A stretch of DNA of 64,000 bases. Source: Dietzia lutea (GTDB lineage Bacteria > Actinomycetota > Actinomycetes > Mycobacteriales > Mycobacteriaceae). The notes beneath the pieces are model-generated. The model was not told the origin of the DNA and made no database searches. It was given only the letters and a program-made list of their open reading frames with translations. Both the position numbers and the translations under genes were made by a program. The DNA lies in assembly GCF_003096075.1 (NCBI RefSeq), contig NZ_CP015449.1, forward strand, positions 124,001 to 188,000, in the 5' to 3' direction. This document shows positions 1-9,500 of this stretch, one piece after another. How positions within the stretch are numbered: the stretch's first letter is position 1; each line of letters opens with the position of its first letter.

Positions 1-111
1 GCCGCTGGGTTGGAGGCAATGCGCCCGGCACTGGCCGCTACCCCGAAGATCATCAGCCGCCAGGTCGAGGGTGAGGGCTGGGACGAGATGGGCGAACTGC
101 AGGTCGATTAA
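1..111 (+). CDS. C-terminal end of an unidentified protein (cut by window edge)
   Basis: An open frame enters the window at base 1 in frame 1 and ends at a TAA at 109-111, giving the last 36 residues of a protein (ending ELQVD). The tail is mixed charged and hydrophobic, with no motif I recognise, so no function is assigned. It is convergent with the hydrolase gene to its right, and a strong hairpin sits between them. Confidence 0.5.
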   Translation, partial: AAGLEAMRPALAATPKIISRQVEGEGWDEMGELQVD

Positions 112-174
112 TCTGCCTCTGGTCACACGCGAGCCGTGGTAGGTCGGTCAGATGTGGCCACGTAAGACTGGCCC

Positions 175-207
175 CCTTGTGTGGCCGCTTGAAGCGGCCA
201 CACAAGG
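175..207. terminator. Perfect hairpin between convergent genes, probable bidirectional terminator
   Basis: A 14-bp perfect stem (CCTTGTGTGGCCGC and its complement) closes on a TTGAA loop. It lies between a gene ending at 111 on the + strand and one ending at 322 on the - strand. There is no clear T-run on either side, so the terminator role rests on stem strength and position. Confidence 0.6.
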
Positions 208-321
208 ACATTCGGCCTAGCTCTGACAAGTAGTGAGAAACCCCCGGCATCACCGTCTCCATCAGCACGATTCAATTCCGCCAGCTGGGTGTATGTGGCA
301 GCTGGGGTGAGACAGAATCGT

Positions 322-960
322 CTACCAGCCCCGAGCCTTCCACTGGGCTAAGTGGGGCCGTTCAGCACCGAGCGTGGTGCCATTGCCGTGGCCTGGATGG
401 ACAACGGTCGAGTCTGGCAGTTGGTCGAAGATCCTTTCGGTGACATCGGTGATAAGGGACAGGAACCGATCCGGATCATCTTCGGTGTTACCGACGCCGC
501 CCGGGAAGAGCGAGTCGCCCGAGAATAGATGCGCAGGGCCCCGGGGATCACGGTAAAGCAACGCTATGGACCCCAGCGTATGTCCGCGGAGCTGAATCAC
601 TTCAAGCTCAATGTCTTCGAACGATCGCACTTCTCCGTGACCCAACGCTATGTCTGTCGGCACAGTAATGGCTTCGATCTCGTCCTCGCCAGCTGCGGTC
701 GGGGCCTTGGTTACCTCTTTCACTTCCCCCAACGCGCGCACATGGTCCCAATGTGAATGCGTGGTGATGATGGCGGAGACGTGAGTCGTAGCGTCCGTGT
801 CTTCCTGCGCATCAGCGAGGAGGGAAAGAATGGCCGGGGCGTCGTCGGCGGCATCGATGAGCACTTGCGCGCCGCTGGTCTTGGAGGTGAGGATGTACAC
901 ATTGTTGTTCGTCTCTGATACCGAAATTGTGCGGATAGTGAGTCCGGGCAGGTTGTACAT
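322..960 (-). CDS. Metallo-beta-lactamase-fold hydrolase (GloB/hydroxyacylglutathione-hydrolase-like)
   Basis: Predicted cytosolic Zn hydrolase. The protein shows the family's metal signature HSHWDH, a later GH(T), a GDS aspartate and a C-terminal HPGHG histidine, in the order and spacing of glyoxalase-II-like members; about 212 residues is normal for the single-domain type. I start it at the ATG at 958-960 because GAGGAG sits 8 nt upstream; an in-frame GTG at 967-969 overlaps that ribosome site. The substrate cannot be read from sequence. It lies just downstream of the TauE/SafE exporter gene on the same strand (about 100 nt gap), a pairing often seen with sulfur- or thiol-linked hydrolases, but that link is inference. 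Confidence 0.85.
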   Translation of the reverse strand: MYNLPGLTIRTISVSETNNNVYILTSKTSGAQVLIDAADDAPAILSLLADAQEDTDATTHVSAIITTHSHWDHVRALGEVKEVTKAPTAAGEDEIEAITVPTDIALGHGEVRSFEDIELEVIQLRGHTLGSIALLYRDPRGPAHLFSGDSLFPGGVGNTEDDPDRFLSLITDVTERIFDQLPDSTVVHPGHGNGTTLGAERPHLAQWKARGW

Positions 961-1057
961 CGCGGTCACTCCTCGTGGTTAGTGGTGATAGATGGTGAAC
1001 TGATCATGCCGGGGTTCTCGGGGTCGATGGGAACAGCGCTCTCTTCGTGCGAGCTTC

Positions 1058-1816
1058 TCAGTGGCCAGTTGGCGCCGCTGTGAGGCCGGCGCCGATCGCG
1101 GTCAGAGCGCCGACGATGCCGAGAAGGATAACGATCAGCCGACCGATTCGGGCCGGCACTACGCGGTGCAGCAGGTTTCCAGCAATGAGGCCGGCCGGCA
1201 GACCGACGGCCGTGAACACCCACATCATCGGCTCTAGAACGGGTGCTGAATTGGGGGTAGAGATCGTAACTGCGCCTGCGCCGATGAGAGAAGTCAGGAC
1301 CACGAAAGGCTGCATTGTTGCTGCGAACGCCTGGTGGTCCCAACGCGTGGCAATCGCGTAAATGGACATCGGTGGTCCGCCGATGCCTGACATCGTCACC
1401 AACATCCCGGTAGCTGTACCCGCAGCAAGCGAAGCAGGAACCGGTGGCGCCTCATACGTTGTTTTGCTTGCTACCAGGGAGAGTCCGATTCCGAGCAACA
1501 GCACAATGCCGACTACCACCCTGAACGTTGCGACATCGAGTGAGCGCACGACAAGTGCCCCGAGCACTGCTCCGGCGACACTTGTGACCGAAAGAAGGGC
1601 GAGCCGTCTCCAGTCGACATCCCGACGCACCGTTCCGAGAAGAAGGAAGGCAGCAGTGGCACCACAGAGGTTGGCGAAGACCACGCCTTGCTGTCCGGGT
1701 AGGAGCAGGATCGCAAGGGGTGCGACAACCATCGCGAAACCCATCCCCGCGATTCGCTGTAAAGCAGCGCCCGCTACAACGGACACCGCGAGGGCTAGTT
1801 CGGCCGCGGGGAATAG
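1058..1816 (-). CDS. TSUP (TauE/SafE) family membrane transporter
   Basis: Predicted anion exporter of the sulfite/organosulfonate TauE/SafE family in the cytoplasmic membrane. The protein is almost entirely hydrophobic, with about seven or eight membrane segments and the internal glycine-rich segment TMSGIGGPP typical of the second half of the family repeat. I place the start at a TTG (1814-1816) preceded by GAGGGG, which gives about 252 residues, the usual family size. An in-frame longer start at 1894 would add 26 hydrophilic residues not expected in this family. It is the likely upstream partner of the metallo-hydrolase gene. The transported anion is unknown. Confidence 0.8.
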   Translation of the reverse strand, partial: LFPAAELALAVSVVAGAALQRIAGMGFAMVVAPLAILLLPGQQGVVFANLCGATAAFLLLGTVRRDVDWRRLALLSVTSVAGAVLGALVVRSLDVATFRVVVGIVLLLGIGLSLVASKTTYEAPPVPASLAAGTATGMLVTMSGIGGPPMSIYAIATRWDHQAFAATMQPFVVLTSLIGAGAVTISTPNSAPVLEPMMWVFTAVGLPAGLIAGNLLHRVVPARIGRLIVILLGIVGALTAIGAGLTAAPTGH

Positions 1817-1829
1817 CAAAGCAGACCCC

Positions 1830-2051
1830 TCAACCGTCGGCTGGCATACGTCGAGAGACGGAGACGACCTGGTGGCCTCGTGCGGTGGTCTCATTCACGA
1901 TCGCGGAATCTGCGTAGAGGTTGCCGCTGGGCCTGGGAATGTCTGAGCCAGCACTGACTCCGAGCGCCAGGAGTCCGGCGCGCAGCGTGAGGTCGATCAC
2001 CACGCTGCGCTTTACTGAACCCGCGCTGACGGGTGCCATAGTGGTGGTCAT
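1830..2051 (-). CDS. Small ORF of unknown function upstream of the TSUP gene
   Basis: A 73-codon frame begins at an ATG preceded by CCGGAG at 6 nt, a good ribosome site, and ends 13 nt before the proposed transporter start. The first 38 residues include a short hydrophobic stretch (VVIDLTLRAGLLALGV) that could be a membrane segment; the remainder is hydrophilic and looks like random translation. It may be the frameshifted or truncated N-terminus of a lost membrane protein. I do not recognise it. Confidence 0.35.
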   Translation of the reverse strand: MTTTMAPVSAGSVKRSVVIDLTLRAGLLALGVSAGSDIPRPSGNLYADSAIVNETTARGHQVVSVSRRMPADG

Positions 2052-2698
2052 GAAGAACTCCGGAGAACAGGCAGAATTGGCCGTCTGGGGCGGGGCGTGT
2101 CACGCGGTTCCTGCGGGCGCCGGAATGGACTGTAACCAGTAGTTGGTACGGTCGTACTATCCTGGGGGTATACAGGGGGTACACACGCTGGGGTCAGGCG
2201 TGAAAGGCTCCAATAGCGGCATCTCGGCGTCAGGAGGTCCGCGCACAGTGCACTGACGCGGCTGACTGGCTTAACCCGCTGGCTGTCGAGATCCGCTCCC
2301 TGGGAGGGCGGGGGAGCGGGCCTTGCCGCGTGTGGCGCCGCCACCGACCACGAACCACCGCCGCTGATGGGGCGGATTGCGAGGCCCGGGCGCCGGCAGA
2401 GCAAGGGGCCTGCTTGTGGGGGCCGGTGCGCAAGGCGGGATGGGGTGGTGTTGATGGGCGAGGCCAGCGATCAGTGGCCGGCGTGGGGGTCCGTAGCTGC
2501 TGAAGCTGCCGCAATTGCCGTGGTCGGTGCGGCTTTGTCGTGGCGTTGGCAGTTGGCGAAGTGGTCGCCGTCCGCGAGCTGGTGGGAGAAAGTGGCCTCA
2601 GGTCGATACTGGGGAGAGCGGGATTCGGCGTCGGCCCACAACCGGGTCACCATGCTGGTCCGGTGATGTGATCGGACCAGTGGCCAGCCAAGGCGGCC
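2052..2698. other. Gap with no recognisable gene
   Basis: I see no convincing gene in this GC-rich stretch. A short + frame starting at 2454 has a plausible composition but no family I know and no clear ribosome site. The segment probably holds decayed sequence leading into the LuxR fragment. Confidence 0.4.
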
Positions 2699-2860
2699 GG
2701 ACTGATTCCCAGAGAAGCCGATGTGATCAAGCTGATCGTGCAGGGGCTGTCCAGCCAGGACATCGCCGAACGCTGCTACCTATCGGCCAATTCGGTGAAG
2801 TCCTTCATCCGCTCGGTGCACCGAGAATACGAGTGGCCACTCGCGCCCAAGCGGCATGGG
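2699..2860 (+). pseudogene. Fragment of a LuxR-type regulator (C-terminal HTH only)
   Basis: The frame reads LIPREADVIKLIVQGLS followed by SSQDIAERCYLSANSVKSFI, the hallmark of the LuxR/FixJ four-helix DNA-binding domain: (L)(T/P)xRExxVxxLxxxGxSxxxIA, then the recognition helix. No receiver, GAF or other sensing domain precedes it, and the frame runs on into unrelated sequence. It is therefore a stranded C-terminal fragment. It ends shortly before the promoter region of the first emb gene. Confidence 0.7.
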
Positions 2861-2975
2861 GAACCGTGCCGTTATCTTACCGTAACGCTTCACGCAGCAG
2901 TTTCGGGGGGTTGTGACGACTTTGTTGCAACCAGCGTACCGGCTACGCTCCATTTTGGTCGGTAGATGACAAGTA

Positions 2976-2993
2976 TGGAACAGCGCTGTTTCA
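2976..2993. promoter_or_regulatory. Operator-like inverted repeat upstream of first emb gene (same as efflux-repressor site)
   Basis: TGGAACA-GCGC-TGTTTCA, a 7-4-7 inverted repeat with one mismatch between arms, lies about 150 nt upstream of the chosen emb start. The same sequence with a different spacer (CCGA) stands in the divergent promoter of the TetR/LfrA-like pump pair at 51133-51150. A possible promoter (TTGTTG, 16 nt, TACGCT) lies just upstream at about 2922-2950. Its presence inside the 5' extension of the emb frame argues that translation starts downstream of it. Confidence 0.6.
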
Positions 2994-3139
2994 TCGCGTT
3001 TTTCGTCGCTAACGGGTTGGCGCGCCCTCCGCGAGCAGCCCTCTCGGTACCTGGTTGTTCACCTGAAGGTCCTCATGACTTCTGTGTGGACTTTGCCGTG
3101 CGCCGTGGCTTGGTTTCGTCTAGTAGCGAATTTGTAGGA

Positions 3140-6100
3140 ATGGGAGACATGGTGGATCACCCGAGCGAAGACGGCCTCGTCGGCAGGCCGACCGTGGAAG
3201 TTCCACGTGCGACCACCGTCGCGGGTGGATCGATGCGCGTTTCGGATAACGATGCGGGCGAGGCCGACTCGCTCCAACCGCAGCAGGGTTCGGGCACGCC
3301 GCGATTGATTGCAGTCGTCTCAGCGGTAGTCGGAATTCTCGCGTCGATCGCGATACCGTTCCTGCCGGTGCAGCAGACCGAGGCGAAGGTCGTGTGGCCG
3401 CAGAACAATTCGTTGGCGGGCGTGACGGCGCCGTTGGTTTCGTACTCGCCGACCGACCTCCGCGTCTTCATTCCATGCGCATCTGTCAGCGAACTGGCCG
3501 GTGGGGATGGCGGGGTGCTGGTGTCGACTGCACCGGTTGGGGCGCCGGAACCGGGTCGGGCGTTAACTGCGCGAGTGGTCGTCGGCGACGGGACCAACGC
3601 ACGACTGGAAGTGATCTCGCGACACACCATCTTGCTCTCGACGCCTGCTGGCTCTCTCTCCGGGACGGATTGCGCTGTGTCGATCTCATCGACTCCGACC
3701 GAGACTGTCGCTGGCGTTACTGGCGGCGGGCCAGCTGATACTGAGCAGGTCTTTAATCGTGATCTGCGTCCGCAGATGGTGGGGGTCTTCTCGGATCTCG
3801 ACGGTGAAGCGCATGATGGGCTGCGGGTCGAGGCGACACTCGATACGCGTTTCACCACGTCGCCGACTGCGGTGAAGCTGACGATAATGGCGGTTGCTGT
3901 ACTGGCCACCGCGTTTGCTTTATGGGCGTTGCACCGGCTCGACATGGTCGATGGCCGGCGCTCGCGCAGAGTTCTTCCTTCGCTGCGGTGGTCATTCACC
4001 CGCATCGATGCCGTAGTGGTCGGGACTCTGGGCTTGTGGCACGTTATCGGCGCAAACACATCTGATGACGGCTACCAGCTTGGTATGGCACGCGCCGCTG
4101 GCGAGGCCGGCTACATGGCGAATTACTTCCGTTGGTTCGCTGTTCCCGAAGCGCCTTTCGGGACCCCGTTCTACGACGTGCTGGCCTGGATGACTGAGAT
4201 TTCCACTGCGAGCGTGTGGATGCGGTTGCCGGCACTTGTCGCGGGGCTTGTGGCGTGGTGGCTGCTCACCCGAAAGGTGGCCCCAAGGCTTGGCGCGGCG
4301 GCCTCTCGATCAACCTCCCTCCCAATGTGGACTGGCGCCATTGTTTTTCTCGCGTGTTGGTTGCCATTCAACAATGGGCTGCGCCCAGAACCAATTGTCG
4401 CGGCGGGGGTACTTTCAGCCTGGTACTTGGTGGAGCGAGCAATCGCTACTCATCGGCTCTTTCCCGCTGCCGCAGCAATCTTGGTTAGTGCCCTGACGGT
4501 CACTGCGGGACCGTCCGGTCTCATTTGCTTCGCAGCGCTACTTGCGGGCGCAGGTCCGATCGCCCGCATCATTTTCGATCGTGTGCGGACTCAGGGCTAC
4601 CTCCCACTTGTGCTGCCACTAACTTCTGCAGGCCTGGTTATCCTCACCGCGATTTTTGCAGACCAGACTCTGGCGGCGATCCTAGAGATGCAGCGCGTAC
4701 ATACGATCCCGCCGAGTGAGCCCTGGTTCAACGAGTTCCGGCGCTACCAGTGGCTGCTAGAGGACAGCGTTGACGGATCGCTTGCGCGCCGCTTCGCAGT
4801 CTTGACCATGGTTCTCTGCCTGGTCACGGTGACGCTGGCGCTTCTCCGGCGTTCTGGTCGAATTCCGGGAATCGCTGCCGGCCCGGCGCGACGGATCGTG
4901 GGTACGACCGTGGGTGCCATGGTGCTCATGATGTTCGTTCCCACCAAGTGGACTCATCACTTTGGCATTTACGCAGGTTTGACCGCCTCTGTCGCGATCA
5001 TCACGGCTGTAGCAGTCTCCCCAGCGGTGATGCGATCACGCCGCAACCGCGCATTCTTCGCCGCGGCTGTCGCGGGCGTTGTGGCCGTTTCCTTCGCAGG
5101 AAGAAACGGTTGGTGGTACGTCTCGAGTTGGGGGGTGCCGTGGTTCGACAAGCCGCCATCAATCGCCGGCCACGGGTTCGCTGTGACCTTTCTTGCCGTG
5201 GCAGCGATATTCCTGGCGGTGGCCGCATGGTTCCACATTCACCCGGTCGCCTCGACCCGTACAGACCCGCCATCGCGGTGGTGGTCCATCCCGATTCTCA
5301 GTGTCGCCGCGGCGGCGATGGTCCTGTTCGAGGTCTTGTCGCTCGCGAAGGCCGCAGTCTCGCAGTTTCCGGCTTATTCAATCGGTCGATCGAACATCGA
5401 TGCGCTGAGCGGATCGCCGTGTGGCCTGGCCAATGACGTCTTGCTCGAATTGGACCCCAACGCGTCGATGCTGCGACCAATCTCAGGCGATGTCGGCGCA
5501 GGCCTCTCCGCCGGACGTAGCGAAGGATTCGGCCCCAACGGCGTGGTAGCGGACCTCACACCCGATGAGGACAAATTGCCTGCTGGCACCGCGAACACCG
5601 TTGACATAAGCGATACTGATGAACAGAAGGCAAGCGGAACAGCAGGTACCGAAGGCGGTTTCGGCGGTGAGGGCGTCAACGGCAGCACCGTCGCACTGCC
5701 GTTCGGCCTGAATCCCGCCACCACACCAATCCTCGGAAGCGTCGGAGGCTCCGGCCCAACCGCAGTGACGTCCGAGTGGTATCACCTGCCCGAGCCGGAC
5801 GCAGCAGGGTCGCGCGGGGAAATTGTCTCCATCGCCGCAGCCGGTCGCATCCGCTCCGTAGACAGCGACGGCGTGGAAACGTACGGACAGAAGCTTGAAC
5901 TTGAGTACGGCGCTCTGGCCCCCGATGGTTCGGTAACAACTCTCGGCGCAGCTCTTCCCATTGACATCGGTCCGAGTCCCTCGTGGCGAAATCTCCGAGT
6001 CCCGCTCGATCAACTCCCGTTCGAGGCAAACGTGGTTCGTATTGTTGCCGCTGACAGCGACATCCACGAAGACCAATGGCTGGCGTTCACGCCACCTCGC

Positions 6101-6496
6101 GTGCCCAAAACACAGGTCTTGCAAGACGTTCTTGGTAGTTCCACTCCCGTGTTGTTGGACTGGGCGGTGGGCCTGAACTTCCCTTGCCAAGATCAGATGC
6201 TCCACGCCAATGGCGTCGCAGTGGTCCCCGAGTATCGAATTTCACCGGATCACGACGGGGCCCTCATCACCAGCTTGTGGCAGGACCGCCACGGCGGGGG
6301 GCCACTCGGTTGGACTGAGATGCTGCTCAGTGCTCGCACCATCCCCTCCTACTTGTCCAATGACTGGTCGCGTGACTGGGGCTCAGTCGAACAGTTCGAG
6401 CAGATCGACCGAGAGGCTGAGCCGGCGCAACTCGACACGGCCACTACAACGCGGTTCGGGATGTGGACGCCCGGCCCGATAAACACATCCTCGTGA
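3140..6496 (+). CDS. emb: Cell-wall arabinosyltransferase, Emb family (first copy)
   Basis: Membrane GT-C glycosyltransferase that adds arabinose from decaprenyl-phosphoryl-arabinose to arabinogalactan or lipoarabinomannan; Emb proteins are the ethambutol targets. About 1118 residues is the family length. An N-terminal membrane helix near residue 50 leads to a periplasmic domain, then a block of about a dozen membrane segments, and a large C-terminal periplasmic carbohydrate-binding-type domain ending near WTPGPI. The catalytic acidic pair is in NTSDDGY around residue 309. The frame is open from 2966, but that 5' part contains an operator-like repeat and does not resemble Emb, so I start at ATG 3140 (ATG 3149 is an alternative; neither has ideal ribosome spacing). 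Codon use is visibly less GC-rich than in the next emb gene, suggesting a separate origin. Confidence 0.92.
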   Translation: MGDMVDHPSEDGLVGRPTVEVPRATTVAGGSMRVSDNDAGEADSLQPQQGSGTPRLIAVVSAVVGILASIAIPFLPVQQTEAKVVWPQNNSLAGVTAPLVSYSPTDLRVFIPCASVSELAGGDGGVLVSTAPVGAPEPGRALTARVVVGDGTNARLEVISRHTILLSTPAGSLSGTDCAVSISSTPTETVAGVTGGGPADTEQVFNRDLRPQMVGVFSDLDGEAHDGLRVEATLDTRFTTSPTAVKLTIMAVAVLATAFALWALHRLDMVDGRRSRRVLPSLRWSFTRIDAVVVGTLGLWHVIGANTSDDGYQLGMARAAGEAGYMANYFRWFAVPEAPFGTPFYDVLAWMTEISTASVWMRLPALVAGLVAWWLLTRKVAPRLGAAASRSTSLPMWTGAIVFLACWLPFNNGLRPEPIVAAGVLSAWYLVERAIATHRLFPAAAAILVSALTVTAGPSGLICFAALLAGAGPIARIIFDRVRTQGYLPLVLPLTSAGLVILTAIFADQTLAAILEMQRVHTIPPSEPWFNEFRRYQWLLEDSVDGSLARRFAVLTMVLCLVTVTLALLRRSGRIPGIAAGPARRIVGTTVGAMVLMMFVPTKWTHHFGIYAGLTASVAIITAVAVSPAVMRSRRNRAFFAAAVAGVVAVSFAGRNGWWYVSSWGVPWFDKPPSIAGHGFAVTFLAVAAIFLAVAAWFHIHPVASTRTDPPSRWWSIPILSVAAAAMVLFEVLSLAKAAVSQFPAYSIGRSNIDALSGSPCGLANDVLLELDPNASMLRPISGDVGAGLSAGRSEGFGPNGVVADLTPDEDKLPAGTANTVDISDTDEQKASGTAGTEGGFGGEGVNGSTVALPFGLNPATTPILGSVGGSGPTAVTSEWYHLPEPDAAGSRGEIVSIAAAGRIRSVDSDGVETYGQKLELEYGALAPDGSVTTLGAALPIDIGPSPSWRNLRVPLDQLPFEANVVRIVAADSDIHEDQWLAFTPPRVPKTQVLQDVLGSSTPVLLDWAVGLNFPCQDQMLHANGVAVVPEYRISPDHDGALITSLWQDRHGGGPLGWTEMLLSARTIPSYLSNDWSRDWGSVEQFEQIDREAEPAQLDTATTTRFGMWTPGPINTSS

Positions 6497-6542
6497 GGCC
6501 CGCCACGGACGTGGGCCCGCCCGTCCTGGAGGTGTCGCGGCG

Positions 6543-9500
6543 ATGAGAAGGGGAATCGACGGCCTGGCCCAGGACACGGAGGCGAAAGGGGGCGACGACC
6601 GGGGCCGCGATCCCTGCGGCGGGCGCCCCCTTGGCCTGCACCCCTATCCCGGCATGGACCGTGACCGCCGCCTGGCCGTGCTAACCGGGTTCCTCGGCGC
6701 GTTCCTGGCGATCCTGGCCGGCTTCCTGCCGGTTCACCAGGACGCCGCCGAGGTGCGCTGGACCGCCGGGCCCGACTACGCCTCCGTCACTGCCCCGCTG
6801 GTCTCCGGGCGGCCGCTCGACCTGACCATCACCGCTCCCTGCGCCCCGCTGGCCCAGGTACCCCCCGGCACCGTGGTCTTCTCGACCCTGCCCGAGGCGG
6901 CGCCGGGGCGGATCTCCGACGGACTGGTGGTGCAGCGCTCCACCGACGCCGCCGGGAACCCCTCGATCGACGTGGCGGTCCGCAACATCACCCTGCTCTC
7001 GGTTCCACTGTCCACGTTGCGGGACCCGGCGTGCGGGTCGCTCCTCGTGCGGGCCGAGGTCGGGGTGCTGGTGGCCGAGTTCACCGGCCTGCCCGAGGAC
7101 CCGGACGACCCCGTCCGCGCGGCCGTCCCGGGCAGCATGCGACCGCAGGTCACCGGGGTGTTCACCGACCTCACGCCGACCACCGCCCCGGAGGGCCTGG
7201 CGGAGTCCACGGTGGAGATCACCGTCGACTCCCGGTACTCCTCCAGCCCCACCCTGGCCAAGCTGGTGCTGATGGTGCTGGGCGTGCTGGCCACCATCGC
7301 GGCGGTGGTGTTCCTGCACCGCCTCGACGGGATCGACGGGCGCTCCGGCCGGCGGTTCGTGCCGCGCTCCTGGACCCGGTTGTCCGCGGTCGACGGCGTG
7401 GTGGTGGTCGTCCTGGGCTTCTGGCACCTCGTGGGAGCCAACACCTCCGACGACGGCTACCTGCTCACCATGGCCCGCTCGGCCGGGCCCAGCGGATACA
7501 TGGCCAACTACTACCGCTGGCTCGGGTCCCCGGAGTCGCCCGTGGGGTGGTACTACGAGATCCTGCGGGTGTTCGCCGAGGTGTCCACCGCCAGCCCGTG
7601 GATGCGCCTGCCGACCCTGGTGTGCGGCATCCTGGCCTGGTTGATCATCAGCCGGGAGGTGGTCCCGCGCCTGGGCAGACTCGCCCGCACCTGGCACCGG
7701 CCGCGCTGGACGGGTGCCGCGTTGTTCCTGGCGTTCTGGATGGCGTTCAACAACGGACTGCGACCCGAGCCCGTGATCGCCCTCGGTGCGCTGCTGACCT
7801 GGTCCCTGGTGGAACGGTCCATCGCCACGCGCAGGCTCGTGCCGGGCGTCGCCGCGATCGGCGTGGCCGCGTTCTCCCTCGGCGCCGGTCCCACCGGGCT
7901 CATGTGCGTGGCCGCGCTGGCCGCGGGCGCGCGCGAGTTCGTCCGCATGGTCCGCCGGCGCGCCGGGGTGATCGGCTGGACGCCGATCCTCGGTCCCGTC
8001 CTGGCGGTGGGGCTGGCCCTGCTCTACACCGTGTTCGCCGACCAGACCGCCGCCGCGGTCCTGGAGGCAGCGCGCATCCGCACCGAGCTGGGCCCCAGCT
8101 TGCCCTGGTACGGCGAGAAGGACCGCTGGGAGGCACTGTTCGGCGTCTCCGCCGACGGCGGGGTGGCCCGGCGGTTCCCCGTCCTGCTCATGCTGATGTG
8201 CCTCGGGCTGGTGACCGCCGTGATGCTGCGCCGCGGCCGGATCCCCGGCGCCGCGGCCGGACCCTCCCGCCGGCTCATCGGCGTGATCGCCGGGTCCCTG
8301 CTACTGCTGGTGTTCACCCCCACCAAGTGGACCCACCACTTCGGCGTCTTCGCCGGTCTCGCCGGGGCCCTGGCCGTCCTCGCGGTGATCGCCCTGCGGT
8401 CCTCCACAGTCTCCCTGCGCCGCAGTCGCTGGCTCGTCGGCGCGGCGCTGTGCCTGGTCGTCGGACTGTCCACCGCGACCAACAACACCTGGTGGTACGT
8501 CTCCGACTACGGCATCCCGTTCTCCGGCTCCTTCCCCGACATCCTGGGGGTCCAGATCCAGTACGTCGCGTTCGTCGCCGGCCTGGTGTGCCTGGTGGTG
8601 GCCGGGTTGATCCACGCCGCGATCCTGCCCGACGCGCCCGGCCGTGCGATCGCCCGCCGGTTCTCCCCAGCCCTGCCGTTCGTGCGGTCGGCGTCGGGGA
8701 CCCCCGCCGCCCTGGCCCGCGACCGCCGGGCCGGGGCCGGCCGCGGCCCCGGGATCGACGGTGCACCACTGACGATCGTGGCGTTCTCCGTGGTGATCTT
8801 CGAGCTCGTCTCCGCCGTGACCGCCGTGTTCGTCCAGTCCCCGGCCTACACGGTCGGTCGTGCCAACCTACGCGCGCTCAGCGGGCAACCGTGTTCGCTC
8901 GCCGACTCGGTGCTGGTGGAGGAGGACTCCAACGACGGACTGCTCCGGGCGGTGGGCGCCGGACCGGAGATCTCCCTGGGTGCGGGCGTGGTCGACGGCT
9001 TCGCGCCCAACGGTCTGCCCGACACGATCACCGTCGACAGCGAGGAGGCGTCCGGCTCACTGGCCCTGTCGGACTCCGGCGAGCGTCAACCCGGCGACGG
9101 CGTGGACGCCGGCACCACCGGCGGCCGGGGCGCGGTCACCGTCAACGGCTCCACCGTCGCACTGCCCTTCGGCCTCGATCCCGAGACCACCCCGGTCCTG
9201 GGCTCCTACCGCCGCGGACCCCAGGTCGCCGCCGAACTCACCTCTGCCTGGTACCAGCTGCCCGCCCGCCGGTCCAACAGCCCGCTGCTGGTCATGGCCG
9301 CCGCCGGCCGCATCGGCCCGGGCGACCTGACGATCGAGTACGGCCGGCCGGGCCGGGTCGGGGCTTCCGGCCCCACCGATTTCGAGGTCATGGGGTCCAC
9401 CACGCCCATCGACATCGGCCCGGCCCCAGCCTGGCGCAACCTGCGGATCCCCCTGGCCTCGATCCCCACCGACGCCGAGGTGGTGCGCGTGGTGGCCACC

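Noticed and set aside
2966-3139. The 5' extension of the first emb frame as coding sequence
   Set aside because: It holds the 7-4-7 operator repeat, has no Emb similarity, and no ribosome site precedes ATG 2966.
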